From Poriferisodalis sp965208895 (lineage in GTDB: Bacteria > Actinomycetota > Acidimicrobiia > Acidimicrobiales > Poriferisodalaceae), in the NCBI RefSeq assembly GCF_965208895.1, contig NZ_OZ242363.1, forward strand, positions 806,001 to 870,000: 64,000 nucleotides of DNA, in the 5' to 3' direction. The translations under genes and the position numbers were made by a program. A model generated the notes under the pieces. It was not told the DNA's origin. It worked only from the letters and a program-made list of their open reading frames with translations, and searched no databases. Positions 33,098 to 47,338 of the stretch are shown here, piece by piece; the stretch's first letter is position 1; the number at the start of each line of letters is the position of its first letter.

Positions 33098-33999
33098 CAG
33101 CGATCCTTCAGACCGAATTTGTGCTTCAGCACACGATGGAAACTGCCACCGCCGGCGGTGACGAGGCGGGCCTCGTAGGGAGCGCGCGTCACCACGAGTT
33201 CGTCGCCTGTGTGCAGCATCGTGGCCGAGCGGCCGTCCACGGCGGCAAGCGCCGGCCGTTCGCTGATCACCCGAACGCCGATTTCCGTGTCCGGCGGCAG
33301 CAGCAACGAACGGTCGAACAGCATGTGCGGCGCGACCGGCGTGACCTGCAGCGATGAGTGCGTCGGCGCAACGACCGCACCGCCCGCAGAGAGGCTGTAG
33401 GCCGTGGAACCGGTAGGCGTCGAGACGATGAGGCCGTCTGCCGCATAGGTCGCGAACACCTCGCCGTCGAGCCACACCTCCAGCCTGACCGTGTGACCTG
33501 GATCGCGCTTCTCGAGCACGACCTCATTCAGTCCTGTCCACACATCGGTGTCTTCGGTGTCTTGCGGATCTCGATCGTGATCGCCTGCGTCGTCACGACC
33601 TTCGCCCGCGGCTCGGCGCACTCGTGCGCTGACCATCATCCGTTCGGAGACCCCTAGGGCCCCTGCGAGCGCTGCGGCGACCGTTTCGGTGAGCTGTCCC
33701 GGCTCGAATTCGGTCAGATAGCCGAGGTGGCCGACATTGACGCCGAGCACCGGGACGCCTGCGGACGCGACCAGATCAAACGAGCGCAACATGGTGCCAT
33801 CGCCGCCCACGCTGACGGCAAGGTCCCAGACGGAGCCGGTCAGCTCGCCGGCCTCAAGATCGGGACGACCGATCGCCGCCGCCTCCACGCCACCCATCTC
33901 GACAGTGTGACCCTCGCCTTCCAGCCAGTCCACGAGATGCGTCGACGCCGCCAGCGCCTCAGCCCGCTCGGCATGGGCGATCACCAGCACGCCGCTCAT
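33097..33999 (-). CDS. nadK: NAD kinase
   Basis: A 300-residue kinase making NADP. Motifs: VSVGGDGTMLRSFDLV (GGDGT), NVGHLGYLTEFEP, LNEVVLEKRDPG and ADGLIVSTPTGSTAYSLSAGG. A ~22-residue acidic insert (GRDDAGDHDRDPQDTEDTD) splits the loop before LNEVV, where related enzymes have only a few residues. It overlaps tlyA and recN by ATGA. The tlyA-nadK-recN order is common in actinobacteria and firmicutes. Confidence 0.95.
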   Translation of the reverse strand: MSGVLVIAHAERAEALAASTHLVDWLEGEGHTVEMGGVEAAAIGRPDLEAGELTGSVWDLAVSVGGDGTMLRSFDLVASAGVPVLGVNVGHLGYLTEFEPGQLTETVAAALAGALGVSERMMVSARVRRAAGEGRDDAGDHDRDPQDTEDTDVWTGLNEVVLEKRDPGHTVRLEVWLDGEVFATYAADGLIVSTPTGSTAYSLSAGGAVVAPTHSSLQVTPVAPHMLFDRSLLLPPDTEIGVRVISERPALAAVDGRSATMLHTGDELVVTRAPYEARLVTAGGGSFHRVLKHKFGLKDR

Positions 34000-34895
34000 G
34001 GTGACGCCTCCCCGGTGGTGGGGATGCCGCCGGCTCCTGCTGCGCCAGCGCTGGGCGGCACCTCGAGGGCAATCTCGACGGCGATCTCGATGGCGGCCTC
34101 CAGGTCGAACGCCCGGGGCTCAGCATCGTCGGTCGCTGCGAATGTGCCATCCACAACGCGCCGACAATGCAGGAAGAACTCGGCGTTGCCTGCGGCGCCT
34201 CGCAATGGCGAGGCAGTGACGCCGCACGGTGCAAGACCGTTGAGCGAGGCCCTGGTTGCCACGTCGCTGAGCACTCTGCGCCAGACCTCGGGGTCGCGTA
34301 CCACGCCCTTGCCCCGCGAGGCCTCCCTCCGGCCGGCCTCGAACTGCGGTTTCACCAGCAGCACGGCGTCCCCGCCCGGCGCCGTGCACGCCGCCAGGTT
34401 CGGCATCACCGTCTCGAGCGAGATGAACGACAGGTCAGCGGTCACGATGTCTGCGGCGCCGCCGATGTCGGCGGGCCCGACATGGCGCACGTTGCAGCGT
34501 TCCTGCACTATCACTCGCGGATCGTCTCGCAGGCGAGCGTCCAGCTGACCCCAGCCGACGTCGACGGCAACGACCTGCGCGGCCCCGCGCTGCAGCAGGC
34601 AGTCCACAAACCCACCCGTAGAGGAACCGGCATCGACGACTCGCCGTCGCGCTACGGCGATCCCGAATGTGTCCAGCGCAGCGTCGATCTTGTCCCCGCC
34701 GCGTGACACGAATCGCGGGGGTTCGCCGCTGACGTGGACTGGCTCGCCAGCCGCCACCATTCGGGACGGCTTGTGCGCGACGGATCCCCCGACCAGAACG
34801 CGACCGCTCGAGATGAGTGCCTGTGCTGCCGCCCGCGACGGCACCATGCAACGGCGGACCAGCTCGTTGTCGAGGCGTCGTCGGGCGACGTTCAT
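33996..34895 (-). CDS. tlyA: TlyA-family rRNA 2'-O-methyltransferase
   Basis: A 299-residue protein with an N-terminal S4 domain (RRRLDNELVRRCMVPSRAAA, then GRVLVGG) and an FtsJ-like methyltransferase: FVSRGGDKIDAALD, VDAGSSTGGFVDCLL (SAM site), TADLSFISL and VKPQFEAGRRE, giving the K-D-K-E catalytic set. In mycobacteria TlyA methylates 16S C1409 and 23S C1920 and sets capreomycin sensitivity. ATG 34895 gives MNVARRRLDN; the frame upstream is non-conserved. An Ala/Gly-rich tail of ~25 residues extends past the fold. Confidence 0.93.
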   Translation of the reverse strand: MNVARRRLDNELVRRCMVPSRAAAQALISSGRVLVGGSVAHKPSRMVAAGEPVHVSGEPPRFVSRGGDKIDAALDTFGIAVARRRVVDAGSSTGGFVDCLLQRGAAQVVAVDVGWGQLDARLRDDPRVIVQERCNVRHVGPADIGGAADIVTADLSFISLETVMPNLAACTAPGGDAVLLVKPQFEAGRREASRGKGVVRDPEVWRRVLSDVATRASLNGLAPCGVTASPLRGAAGNAEFFLHCRRVVDGTFAATDDAEPRAFDLEAAIEIAVEIALEVPPSAGAAGAGGIPTTGEASP

Positions 34896-34959
34896 GCAGC
34901 CGAAAGTACCAGCGCGCCCGTGGCGCGCCGCAGTGATTTCCGCTCGAGGTACGAGCCGG

Positions 34960-35979
34960 TCAGACGTACCAAGTGCCGCGTGAACGCAGCAGCTGCGAAA
35001 TGTCGGCCGGACCTTGTTTTTCCTGGGCCGCAGCCAGCTGTCGCGTGGAGGCCATTGCGTACTCACTGCGCCGCACAGCGCGGAACACACCGACCGGCGT
35101 CGGCTCGAATGGTCCTCGTGCCAGACGAGCCAGCATGAACGCCGTCGAGGGATCGTGCTTCGATTCGTCGTGCACAAGCAATTCATCGGTGCCCACATCG
35201 GCGGTGTGCACGACTCGGGCGCAGCCTGACTCGTCGATGACGCCGAACTCGCCGTCGGCCCCGAATTGGATGGGTTCGCCATTCTTCAGCGGGATCAGGT
35301 TGGCATCGCGGTTCTGCTTCTTGGTCACCCCTTCGAACGCGCCGTCATTGAAGACGTTGCAGTTCTGGAACACCTCCACGAACGCGGCGCCGTCGTGTTC
35401 GTGCGCGCGCCGGAACGTCTCCATCATGTGCTGGCGGTCCATGTCATGGGTCCGGGCCACAAAGGACGCCTCGGCGCCAAGTGCTACCGCCAGCGGATTG
35501 AACGGGGCGTCCAGCGAACCCATCGGCGAGCTCTTGGTGACCTTGCCGACCTCGCTGGTGGGGCTGAACTGGCCCTTGGTGAGGCCGTAAATCTGATTGT
35601 TGAACAGGAGCACCTTGATCTTGACATTCCGACGCAATGCGTGGATGAGGTGATTGCCGCCGATCGACAGCATGTCGCCGTCGCCGCCGATGACCCACAC
35701 GTCGAGATCCGGCCGGGCCATCGCCAAGCCGGTGGCGATCGCCGGCGCGCGGCCATGGATGCCGTGCACGCCGTAGGAGTTCATGTAGTACGGGAACCGG
35801 GCGGCACAACCGATGCCCGAAACGAACACCGTGTTGTGCGGTTCGGTGCCGAGGCTGGGCATCAGCATCCGCATCGCCGTCAGAATGGAATAGTCGCCGC
35901 AGCCCGGGCACCAACGAACCTCCTGGTCCGAGGCCCAGTCTCCGGGCTGTGTGGTGGGCGTCATCGAGGTATCTGTCAT
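34960..35979 (-). CDS. korB: 2-oxoacid:ferredoxin oxidoreductase, beta subunit (KorB-like)
   Basis: A 339-residue TPP-binding subunit: WCPGCGDYSILTA near residue 22 (cluster cysteines), SGIGCAARFPYYM, HGRAPAIATGLAMARPD and VIGGDGDMLSIGGNH (TPP/Mg GDGD motif). With KorA it probably converts 2-oxoglutarate to succinyl-CoA with ferredoxin as acceptor, replacing or supplementing the dehydrogenase. It follows korA after 58 bp on the same strand. Confidence 0.92.
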   Translation of the reverse strand: MTDTSMTPTTQPGDWASDQEVRWCPGCGDYSILTAMRMLMPSLGTEPHNTVFVSGIGCAARFPYYMNSYGVHGIHGRAPAIATGLAMARPDLDVWVIGGDGDMLSIGGNHLIHALRRNVKIKVLLFNNQIYGLTKGQFSPTSEVGKVTKSSPMGSLDAPFNPLAVALGAEASFVARTHDMDRQHMMETFRRAHEHDGAAFVEVFQNCNVFNDGAFEGVTKKQNRDANLIPLKNGEPIQFGADGEFGVIDESGCARVVHTADVGTDELLVHDESKHDPSTAFMLARLARGPFEPTPVGVFRAVRRSEYAMASTRQLAAAQEKQGPADISQLLRSRGTWYV

Positions 35980-36037
35980 CGTGGAGTTTGCCTCTGTTGG
36001 TGTTGGCTGGTCTCGTTCGTTACGGGTGAGTTGGGGC

Positions 36038-37921
36038 TCAGTTGCTGACCGACAGCTCTTCGAGGCGCTTGCGGACCGCAGCGGTCACCTCTCCGGTGGT
36101 GAAGGGCACGCCGTCGATCTTGCCAAAGTGCTCGACATCGATCAGGTATCTCGCCCGCACCAGATCGCTCAGCTGGCCCTTGTTCATCTCGGGACACACG
36201 ACGGCCCGGTAGCGCCGCAGCACGTCGCCGAGGTTTGCGGGCAGCGGATTGAGGTGGCGAAGGTGTACGTGGGCCACCTCGAAGCCGTCATCGCGCAGCC
36301 GTCCCGCAGCCGCGTCGATGGCGCCCCACGTGGAGCCCCAGCCCAACATGACGAGATCGGCATCGACATCGCCGGCAACCTCGACATCGGGTACGTCGAC
36401 CCCGTCGATCTTGGCCTGCCGCACGTCCACCATCAACTGGTGATTCTCCGGATCGTAGGAGATGTTGCCGGTGCCGTCCTCTTTCTCGATGCCGCCGACG
36501 CGGTGCATCAGTCCGGGCGTGCCGGGAATGGCCCACGGGCGGGCCAGAGACTCGGGATCGCGCAGATAGGGAAGATAGATGCCGTCGCCGTCTTCGTTGG
36601 TGCCGTTGAATTCGGTCGCAAACTCGACGCCGATGTCGGGCAGGCTGTCGACGTCGGGAAGCAGCCAAGGTTCTGAACTGTTCGCCAGGTAACCGTCCGA
36701 CAGCACGATGACGGGCGTCCGGTACTTCAATGCGATGCGCGACGCCTCGATGGCGATGTCGAAACAGTCGGCTGGGCTGCGGGGCGCCACCACCGGCAGC
36801 GGCGATTCCGAGTGCCGCCCGTACATGGCCATCATGAGGTCGGCCTGCTCAGGCTTCGTGGGCAGGCCCGTCGACGGTCCGCCACGCTGGATGTCGAGCA
36901 CCACCATCGGCAGCTCAAGGCTCACCGCAAGGCTGAGCGTCTCGCCCTTCAGCGCCAATCCCGGCCCCGATGTGGAGGTGAAGGCCAGCGCCCCGCCGAA
37001 CGCCGCTCCCACGGCTGATGCTGCCGCGGCGATCTCGTCTTCAGCCTGGAACGTCCGCACGCCGAAGTTCTTCTTCAACGACATCTCGTGAAGGATGTCG
37101 GAAGCCGGCGTGATGGGATACGAGCCGAGGAAGACCGGCAGGCGTGCGAGCTGGCCCGCAACGACACAGCCCCAGGCCAGCGCGGTGTTCCCGTTCACGT
37201 TGGTGTACTCGCCGGGCGCCAGCGGGGCCGGCTTCACCTCGTAATGGGCTTCGAAGATCTCGGCCGTCTCGCCGAAGTTGTAGCCCGCCTTGAACGCCGC
37301 CGTGTTGGCGTTGATGACCTGCTCGCGGCCTCGGAATTTGGTGTTTATGAACTCGAACGTCGGCTCGACCGGCCGGGTGTACATCCACGAGATCAAGCCG
37401 AGAGCGAAGAAGTTCTTGGATCGCTCCGCGTCGCGTGGCTTGACCCCGTGCTCGGCCACAGCGTCGCGGGTGATCTGGCTCATCGGCACCGGGTAGGCGC
37501 GGTAATCGTCCAGCGTGCCGTCATCGAGCGGATTGGACGAGTAGCCGGCCTTCTCGAGATTACGTTCGTTGAAGGCGTCTGTGTTCAGGATCAGCGCGCC
37601 GCCCTGGGTGAGGTTGTGCAGCTGCGCCTTCAGTGCCGCCGGGTTCATCGCCACGAGCACCGTCGGGGCATCGCCCGGCGTGGTGATGTCGAAATCGGAG
37701 ATGCGGACCTGGAACGCCGAGACGCCGGCGAGCGTCCCCTGGGGGGCGCGGATCTCGGCGGGGAACTCCGGCAGTGTGGACAGGTCGTTGCCGAGCGCGG
37801 CGGAGATGCTCGTGAATTGGTCACCGGTGAGCTGCATGCCGTCGCCGGAGTCGCCGGCGAAGCGAATGATGACCTCATCGATCTCCTGCAGCGGCAGTTC
37901 GCGCGATGCGGTATCGGTCAC
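36038..37921 (-). CDS. korA: 2-oxoacid:ferredoxin oxidoreductase, fused gamma-alpha subunit (KorA-like)
   Basis: A 627-residue subunit. The gamma domain comes first (VIIRFAGDSGDGMQLTGDQF), then the alpha domain with LGSYPITPASDILHEMS, FQAEDEIAAAASAVGAAFGG, STSGPGLALKGETL and QRGGPSTGLPTKPEQADL. The C-terminal part is a transketolase-C-like domain (GWGSTWGAIDAAAGRLR). It starts at GTG 37921 with a good AGGAGA ribosome site. It pairs with KorB, as in M. tuberculosis Rv2455c/Rv2454c, but here it lies between an aldolase and tlyA. Confidence 0.93.
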   Translation of the reverse strand: MTDTASRELPLQEIDEVIIRFAGDSGDGMQLTGDQFTSISAALGNDLSTLPEFPAEIRAPQGTLAGVSAFQVRISDFDITTPGDAPTVLVAMNPAALKAQLHNLTQGGALILNTDAFNERNLEKAGYSSNPLDDGTLDDYRAYPVPMSQITRDAVAEHGVKPRDAERSKNFFALGLISWMYTRPVEPTFEFINTKFRGREQVINANTAAFKAGYNFGETAEIFEAHYEVKPAPLAPGEYTNVNGNTALAWGCVVAGQLARLPVFLGSYPITPASDILHEMSLKKNFGVRTFQAEDEIAAAASAVGAAFGGALAFTSTSGPGLALKGETLSLAVSLELPMVVLDIQRGGPSTGLPTKPEQADLMMAMYGRHSESPLPVVAPRSPADCFDIAIEASRIALKYRTPVIVLSDGYLANSSEPWLLPDVDSLPDIGVEFATEFNGTNEDGDGIYLPYLRDPESLARPWAIPGTPGLMHRVGGIEKEDGTGNISYDPENHQLMVDVRQAKIDGVDVPDVEVAGDVDADLVMLGWGSTWGAIDAAAGRLRDDGFEVAHVHLRHLNPLPANLGDVLRRYRAVVCPEMNKGQLSDLVRARYLIDVEHFGKIDGVPFTTGEVTAAVRKRLEELSVSN

Positions 37922-38020
37922 TGTTGTCTCCTAGAGAAGGGGCTCCTGGGGGCAATTGCGGTCGCTCCAAGCGACCACGCTAGTCGCGGCCGCATCGGTA
38001 CGGCCGGGTCTGCGCATCGA

Positions 38021-39091
<1,071 letters not shown>

Positions 39092-39201
39092 GTCGGTCGC
39101 TTGCCTCGCGCGATCTGGCGGCACCGGTATGGGGGGACCGGAACCGGGGGTCGGTACCGGGGGAGGCGCTCGCCGAATGGCGCGTCCACTCTATCTGCGC
39201 A

Positions 39202-39262
39202 GCCGTGACCCGAGCGGCCCGTGAAACCCATCGCATGAGACCAGGGCACACGAGCAGGCGCC
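39202..39262 (+). repeat. Dispersed element copy 4 (inverted), upstream of the aldolase
   Basis: The complement holds the core CACGGGCCGCTCGGG with CTCATGCGAT in the same relative place as in the 51 kb copy. The plus strand reads VTRAARETHRMRPG, matching VARAAREPNRMRHG from the 51 kb copy. It lies in the intergenic gap, outside any gene I can support. Confidence 0.75.
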
Positions 39263-39296
39263 AGACAGGCAGCGCAGCGGGCGCGAAGCGCTGCCC

Positions 39297-40361
39297 TCAG
39301 CCGTCACCGGTGCCGAGCGCCGCCAGCCGGTCGTGTACATCCACAAAACCGGGCTCGACATCGGCGACCCTGGCGAACCCGCGCCGGGCACGCTGTAGGT
39401 CGCCGACCCTGTCGTACAGATCGGCGAGGGCGTACCACAGCCTGAGGTGATGCTCGCCAGGACGCTTTGGGCGCAGCGGGCCCGCTTCGAGCAGGCGAAT
39501 GGCGTCGCGCGGCCGACCCTCGTCGGCCAGAGCACCGGCAGCGACGATGCGTCCTTCGGTCATCGTCTGGGCATCTGGGTCGGCATGCCTCAGCCGGTCC
39601 CACACCTCCTGAACGTCATTGAGACGGCCCAGCGCCCGGTAACAGTCCGCCAGCACCGGCAGCTGGTCGACAGAGCGGGTCAGCGTCTCGTAGTGCTCGA
39701 GCCGGTGAGACGCAGCCGTCCAACGGCCGAGGCGGTACAGCGTGAGGCCGTAGAGCTCTTGCACCTCCGCTACGGCGGCATATCTCGATGCCAGCGGTCG
39801 CAATATGGACAGCGCGTCGCCGAACCGCTCTGCCAAGAAGTCCTCGCCCGCGTCACGCAGGCGCCGGGCCAGCCGCTCCTGCTCGGAGGTCGGCATACCT
39901 CGAACCGATGCCGGGTCCAGCTGGGGCAGCTCCAGGCGCACGTTGGGCCGTCGGCGGCGCTGGGCGGGGGCCGCCGACGGCTTGGCACGCTGAGGTCCCT
40001 GCGGCGGCTCAGGTCGGCGATTCTGGCGCTCGGGCACTTTGGCCGCGTAAGCGTCGCCCCGGTCGGCGCCAGGGATCGGTCTGAGCACTGCGGCACCTTT
40101 GCGGGCCACGCCGCCCCAATCGGTGCGGCGAGCCGCCTGCTCTGCAACCTCGTCAATCGGCTTGTCGCGGCGGCGCGCAGGACCCGATCGATCCTGCGGC
40201 GCTCGGGGGCCCTCACCTCGCCCTCGTCGACGATCGCCGCCAGCGGGTTCATTGCGACGGCGACCGGTTTGATCTCGATTGCGGGGCGTCTGCCGTCGAT
40301 CGCGATCGCTGTCAGGACGCCGTTTCGGGCCTTTGCGAGGTGGCCGCCGATTCTCTGACAC
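39297..40361 (-). CDS. TPR-repeat protein
   Basis: A 354-residue protein. The first ~140 residues are an Arg/Pro/Gln-rich, disordered, very basic tail (RRPDSDRDRRQTPRNRDQ) that could bind RNA or ribosomes. Residues ~150-345 hold tetratricopeptide helices: FGDALSILRPLA, VQELYGLTLYRLGRWTAASHRLE, VLADCYRALGRLNDVQEVWDRL and LWYALADLYDRVGDLQRARRGF. M. tuberculosis Rv1691 is a comparable TPR protein in the same position between tyrS and tlyA. It starts just beyond the rrn terminator; the specific role is unknown. Confidence 0.8.
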   Translation of the reverse strand: MSENRRPPRKGPKRRPDSDRDRRQTPRNRDQTGRRRNEPAGGDRRRGRGEGPRAPQDRSGPARRRDKPIDEVAEQAARRTDWGGVARKGAAVLRPIPGADRGDAYAAKVPERQNRRPEPPQGPQRAKPSAAPAQRRRRPNVRLELPQLDPASVRGMPTSEQERLARRLRDAGEDFLAERFGDALSILRPLASRYAAVAEVQELYGLTLYRLGRWTAASHRLEHYETLTRSVDQLPVLADCYRALGRLNDVQEVWDRLRHADPDAQTMTEGRIVAAGALADEGRPRDAIRLLEAGPLRPKRPGEHHLRLWYALADLYDRVGDLQRARRGFARVADVEPGFVDVHDRLAALGTGDG

Positions 40362-40388
40362 CCTTCGAGGCTAGGTCCCAGACGCGAA

Positions 40389-40418
40389 GAACCCCCGCCG
40401 TTTGCACGACGGGGGTTC
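40389..40418 (-). terminator. rrn operon terminator
   Basis: An inverted repeat GAACCCCCG-CCGT-TTGC-ACGA-CGGGGGTTC right after the 5S gene on the minus strand, followed by TTCTTC. It is a 9-bp perfect outer stem with an inner extension. Position and symmetry support a rho-independent terminator. Confidence 0.8.
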
Positions 40419-40420
40419 GG

Positions 40421-40539
<119 letters not shown>

Positions 40540-40676
40540 ATCCAGTGCGCCCGGATTTCCCGTTCACACAGTTCCAGAGTGCGTGCGGTGTTGCCCGCAC
40601 GGCGATTCCTGCAATAGCGATGCACGCGCTGCGCACGGACGTGCCATGCGCTTCCTCGAGGCTGAGTATCGATACC

Positions 40677-43783
<3,107 letters not shown>

Positions 43784-43808
43784 ATACTCAGTCTCGAAGA
43801 ATCAAATC

Positions 43809-43830
43809 CCCTCTGCTCAATTGCAGAGGG
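43809..43830 (-). other. Hairpin in the 16S-23S spacer
   Basis: An 8-bp perfect stem CCCTCTGC-TCAATT-GCAGAGGG just upstream of the 23S gene in transcription order. It is probably part of precursor folding or processing. No tRNA gene is present in the ~230-bp spacer. Confidence 0.6.
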
Positions 43831-43854
43831 TCTTGATGCTCGTGCATCGCTATG

Positions 43855-43872
43855 CAGTTATCAAAGAGCTGC
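43855..43872 (-). promoter_or_regulatory. boxA-like antitermination site before 23S
   Basis: The minus strand reads GCTCTTTGATAACTG, close to the bacterial boxA consensus TGCTCTTTAACA. It lies in the spacer before 23S, the usual second boxA site bound by NusB-S10. Confidence 0.7.
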
Positions 43873-43905
43873 GGCGTGAGAGCGCGACGCAGCGCTCCCT
43901 GGCAG

Positions 43906-43920
43906 CAGAACAGAGGACGA
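43906..43920 (-). other. 3' arm of the pre-16S processing stem
   Basis: CAGAACAGAGGACGA (read on +) is exactly complementary to TCGTCCTCTGTTCTG at 45796-45810 in the leader. The two flank 16S and would pair in the precursor to form the RNase III substrate. Confidence 0.8.
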
Positions 43921-44009
43921 GCTGACTGGTATCAGACAGCACCAGTGCTCCAACTGGGAATCTCCGTCTGAGACCAGAGGCCACAGTGGCCTCTGTCTCG
44001 GAGGTGACT

Positions 44010-45533
<1,524 letters not shown>

Positions 45534-45795
45534 GAGATCAAGCCCGCGATGTCGTGCGGCTGAGCCGCATTTCATCACTGGCACGATCGAAGAGCCCCTG
45601 CCACGATCCGGAGAGAAATCCCCCCGTCCTGCGGCAGCTGACTGGAATTGGTGCACCGTCGCACATCGGCCTGCACGAGGCAAGCTTGATGAGACGGCAC
45701 GAACAAGTTGGTCCCCGGTCTGGGTAGACCGTGGACCGGCTGTGTGGTTCGACCGGCGGCTGGAATCCAGCAGCCAATCGCCCGCACTGGCGTTT

Positions 45796-45810
45796 TCGTC
45801 CTCTGTTCTG
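45796..45810 (-). other. 5' arm of the pre-16S processing stem
   Basis: Complementary over 15 bp to 43906-43920 beyond the 16S 3' end. Located about 260 bp upstream of mature 16S, just after the leader boxA. Confidence 0.8.
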
Positions 45811-45825
45811 TTGTCAAGGAGCGCT
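45811..45825 (-). promoter_or_regulatory. Leader boxA-like site of the rrn operon
   Basis: The minus strand reads GCGCTCCTTGACAAC, similar to boxA and to the second site in the spacer. It precedes the processing stem directly, as in other actinobacterial rrn leaders. Confidence 0.6.
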
Positions 45826-45960
45826 GCTGAGGCGAATCTGCCGGCAGCTGACACTCGATCGGCATCTACCGCTGCTCTCTGCGAGAGAGTGCTGCGAGCG
45901 ACGCCGCCGGAGGTGTCGAACCCCTCTGAACCGCAATGCGGCCCGCGAGGGGGAGGCATG

Positions 45961-45989
45961 AGAATACAGGCGGCAGCCTGCCTCCGCAA
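45961..45989 (-). promoter_or_regulatory. rrn operon promoter
   Basis: On the minus strand TTGCGG (45984-45989) and TATTCT (45961-45966) are separated by exactly 17 bp. Transcription would start near 45953, giving a leader of ~420 nt before 16S (45534-45953, no gene seen in it). It lies about 40 bp past the tyrS stop. Confidence 0.65.
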
Positions 45990-46027
45990 CCACCGCGGCC
46001 AGCGGATATTGGCTGTCTGCCGCAACC

Positions 46028-47323
46028 TCAGGGTGCGGTCGCGACGTGCCAGCGCTTCTTTCCCCGCCGCAGCAGCACATATCGGCCATACAGCAGGTCA
46101 TTCGCCCCGACGAGATGGTCGGGATCGCTGGTGCGATCACCATTGAGGTACACACTGCCCTCGGCCAGCGCCCTGCGCGCTTCGCTGCGGCTCTGCGCCA
46201 GCTCCGCGTCGACCAGCACGTCCACGATGGACGCACCGAGCTCGCGCAGCGGGCCAGACGGCACCTCCTCGGCTACGAACGCGAGCGCAGGCGCCGGCGC
46301 CTCGCGCACCGACGCCGTTCCGCCGAACAGCACCTCGCTGGCGCCCGCAGCAGCCGTGGCGGCGGCATCTCCGTGCACGACGCGTGTGATCTCACCTGCG
46401 AGACGCCGCTGTCCGGCGCGGCGGCCCGGATCGGCCTCGTGCTCTGCGGCGATCTCGCGTACGTCGTCCATGCCGAGAAACGTGAGCTGGGCCAGCAGCT
46501 TCGCGACATCGACATCGTCCACGCCGATCCACGCCTGGTAGAAGCGGTAGGGGCTCATGGTGTCAGCGCTGAGCCACAGCGTCTCACCACCTGCGGTCTT
46601 GCCGTACTTCGTGCCGTCGCTGCGCGCGAGCAACGGCCACGTCAGTGCATGGGCGGGACGTCCCAGCCGGCGCCGGATCAAGTCGATGCCGAGCACGATG
46701 TTGCCCCACTGGTCCGAGCCGCCGACCTGCAGCTCGCATTCGACGTTCTCCGCGAGCCATAAGTAGTCGTAGGCCTGCAGCAGCATGTAGCTGAATTCGG
46801 TGTACGACAGGCCGTCGCCCTCGTCGAGACGGTTGCGGACCGACTCCTTGCCGACCATCTGCTGCACCGTGACGTGCTTGCCGACGTCTCGCAGGAAGTC
46901 GAGGACGCCGACTCCGACGGTCCATGCGCGGTTGTCGAGCAGTCTGGCCGCGTACGGGCCGTCGTCGAAGTCGAGGAATTGCCGGAGCTGGGGAACGATC
47001 CCTTCGAGGTTGTGGGCCAGCGCGTCGTCATCAAGCAGGTTTCGCTCGGTTGAGCGTCCGCTGGGATCGCCGACCATGCCGGTGGCGCCCCCGGCGAGGG
47101 CAATCGGGCGGTGCCCGCCCAGTTGCAGCCGCCGCAGCGTGAGCAGACCCATGAGGTTGCCCACGTGAAGACTGGCGGCAGTGGGATCGAAGCCGCAATA
47201 GACCGTGATCGGGCCGCTCGCCAAGCGCTGCGCGAGCACTTGACGGTCTGTCGTCTGATGGATCAGACCACGTGCCTCAAGATCCGCCAGGACGTCCACC
47301 CGGCCAGTCTGCCGGGCGGTCAC
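46028..47323 (-). CDS. tyrS: Tyrosyl-tRNA synthetase
   Basis: A 431-residue class I enzyme of the TyrS1 type. VYCGFDPTAASLHVGNLMGL carries the HIGH-type HVGN near residue 53; YTEFSYMLLQAYDYLWL and QVGGSDQWGNI bind tyrosine; the KMSKS equivalent is KYGKTAGGE near residue 240. A C-terminal S4 domain (SRSEARRALAEGSVYLNG) contacts tRNA. It sits between the ABC genes and the rrn operon; in M. tuberculosis tyrS also follows mpg and this ABC pair. Confidence 0.96.
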   Translation of the reverse strand: MTARQTGRVDVLADLEARGLIHQTTDRQVLAQRLASGPITVYCGFDPTAASLHVGNLMGLLTLRRLQLGGHRPIALAGGATGMVGDPSGRSTERNLLDDDALAHNLEGIVPQLRQFLDFDDGPYAARLLDNRAWTVGVGVLDFLRDVGKHVTVQQMVGKESVRNRLDEGDGLSYTEFSYMLLQAYDYLWLAENVECELQVGGSDQWGNIVLGIDLIRRRLGRPAHALTWPLLARSDGTKYGKTAGGETLWLSADTMSPYRFYQAWIGVDDVDVAKLLAQLTFLGMDDVREIAAEHEADPGRRAGQRRLAGEITRVVHGDAAATAAAGASEVLFGGTASVREAPAPALAFVAEEVPSGPLRELGASIVDVLVDAELAQSRSEARRALAEGSVYLNGDRTSDPDHLVGANDLLYGRYVLLRRGKKRWHVATAP

Positions 47324-47338
47324 CGATTTGCCCCGAAG

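Noticed and set aside
45903..45974. A tRNA-like fold on the minus strand next to the rrn promoter (6-bp GCCGCC/GGCGGC ends and a GGTTCGA-like loop)
   Set aside because: No GG-bearing D-loop and no 7-nt anticodon loop can be drawn, and it overlaps the promoter -10. Treated as promoter/leader sequence.
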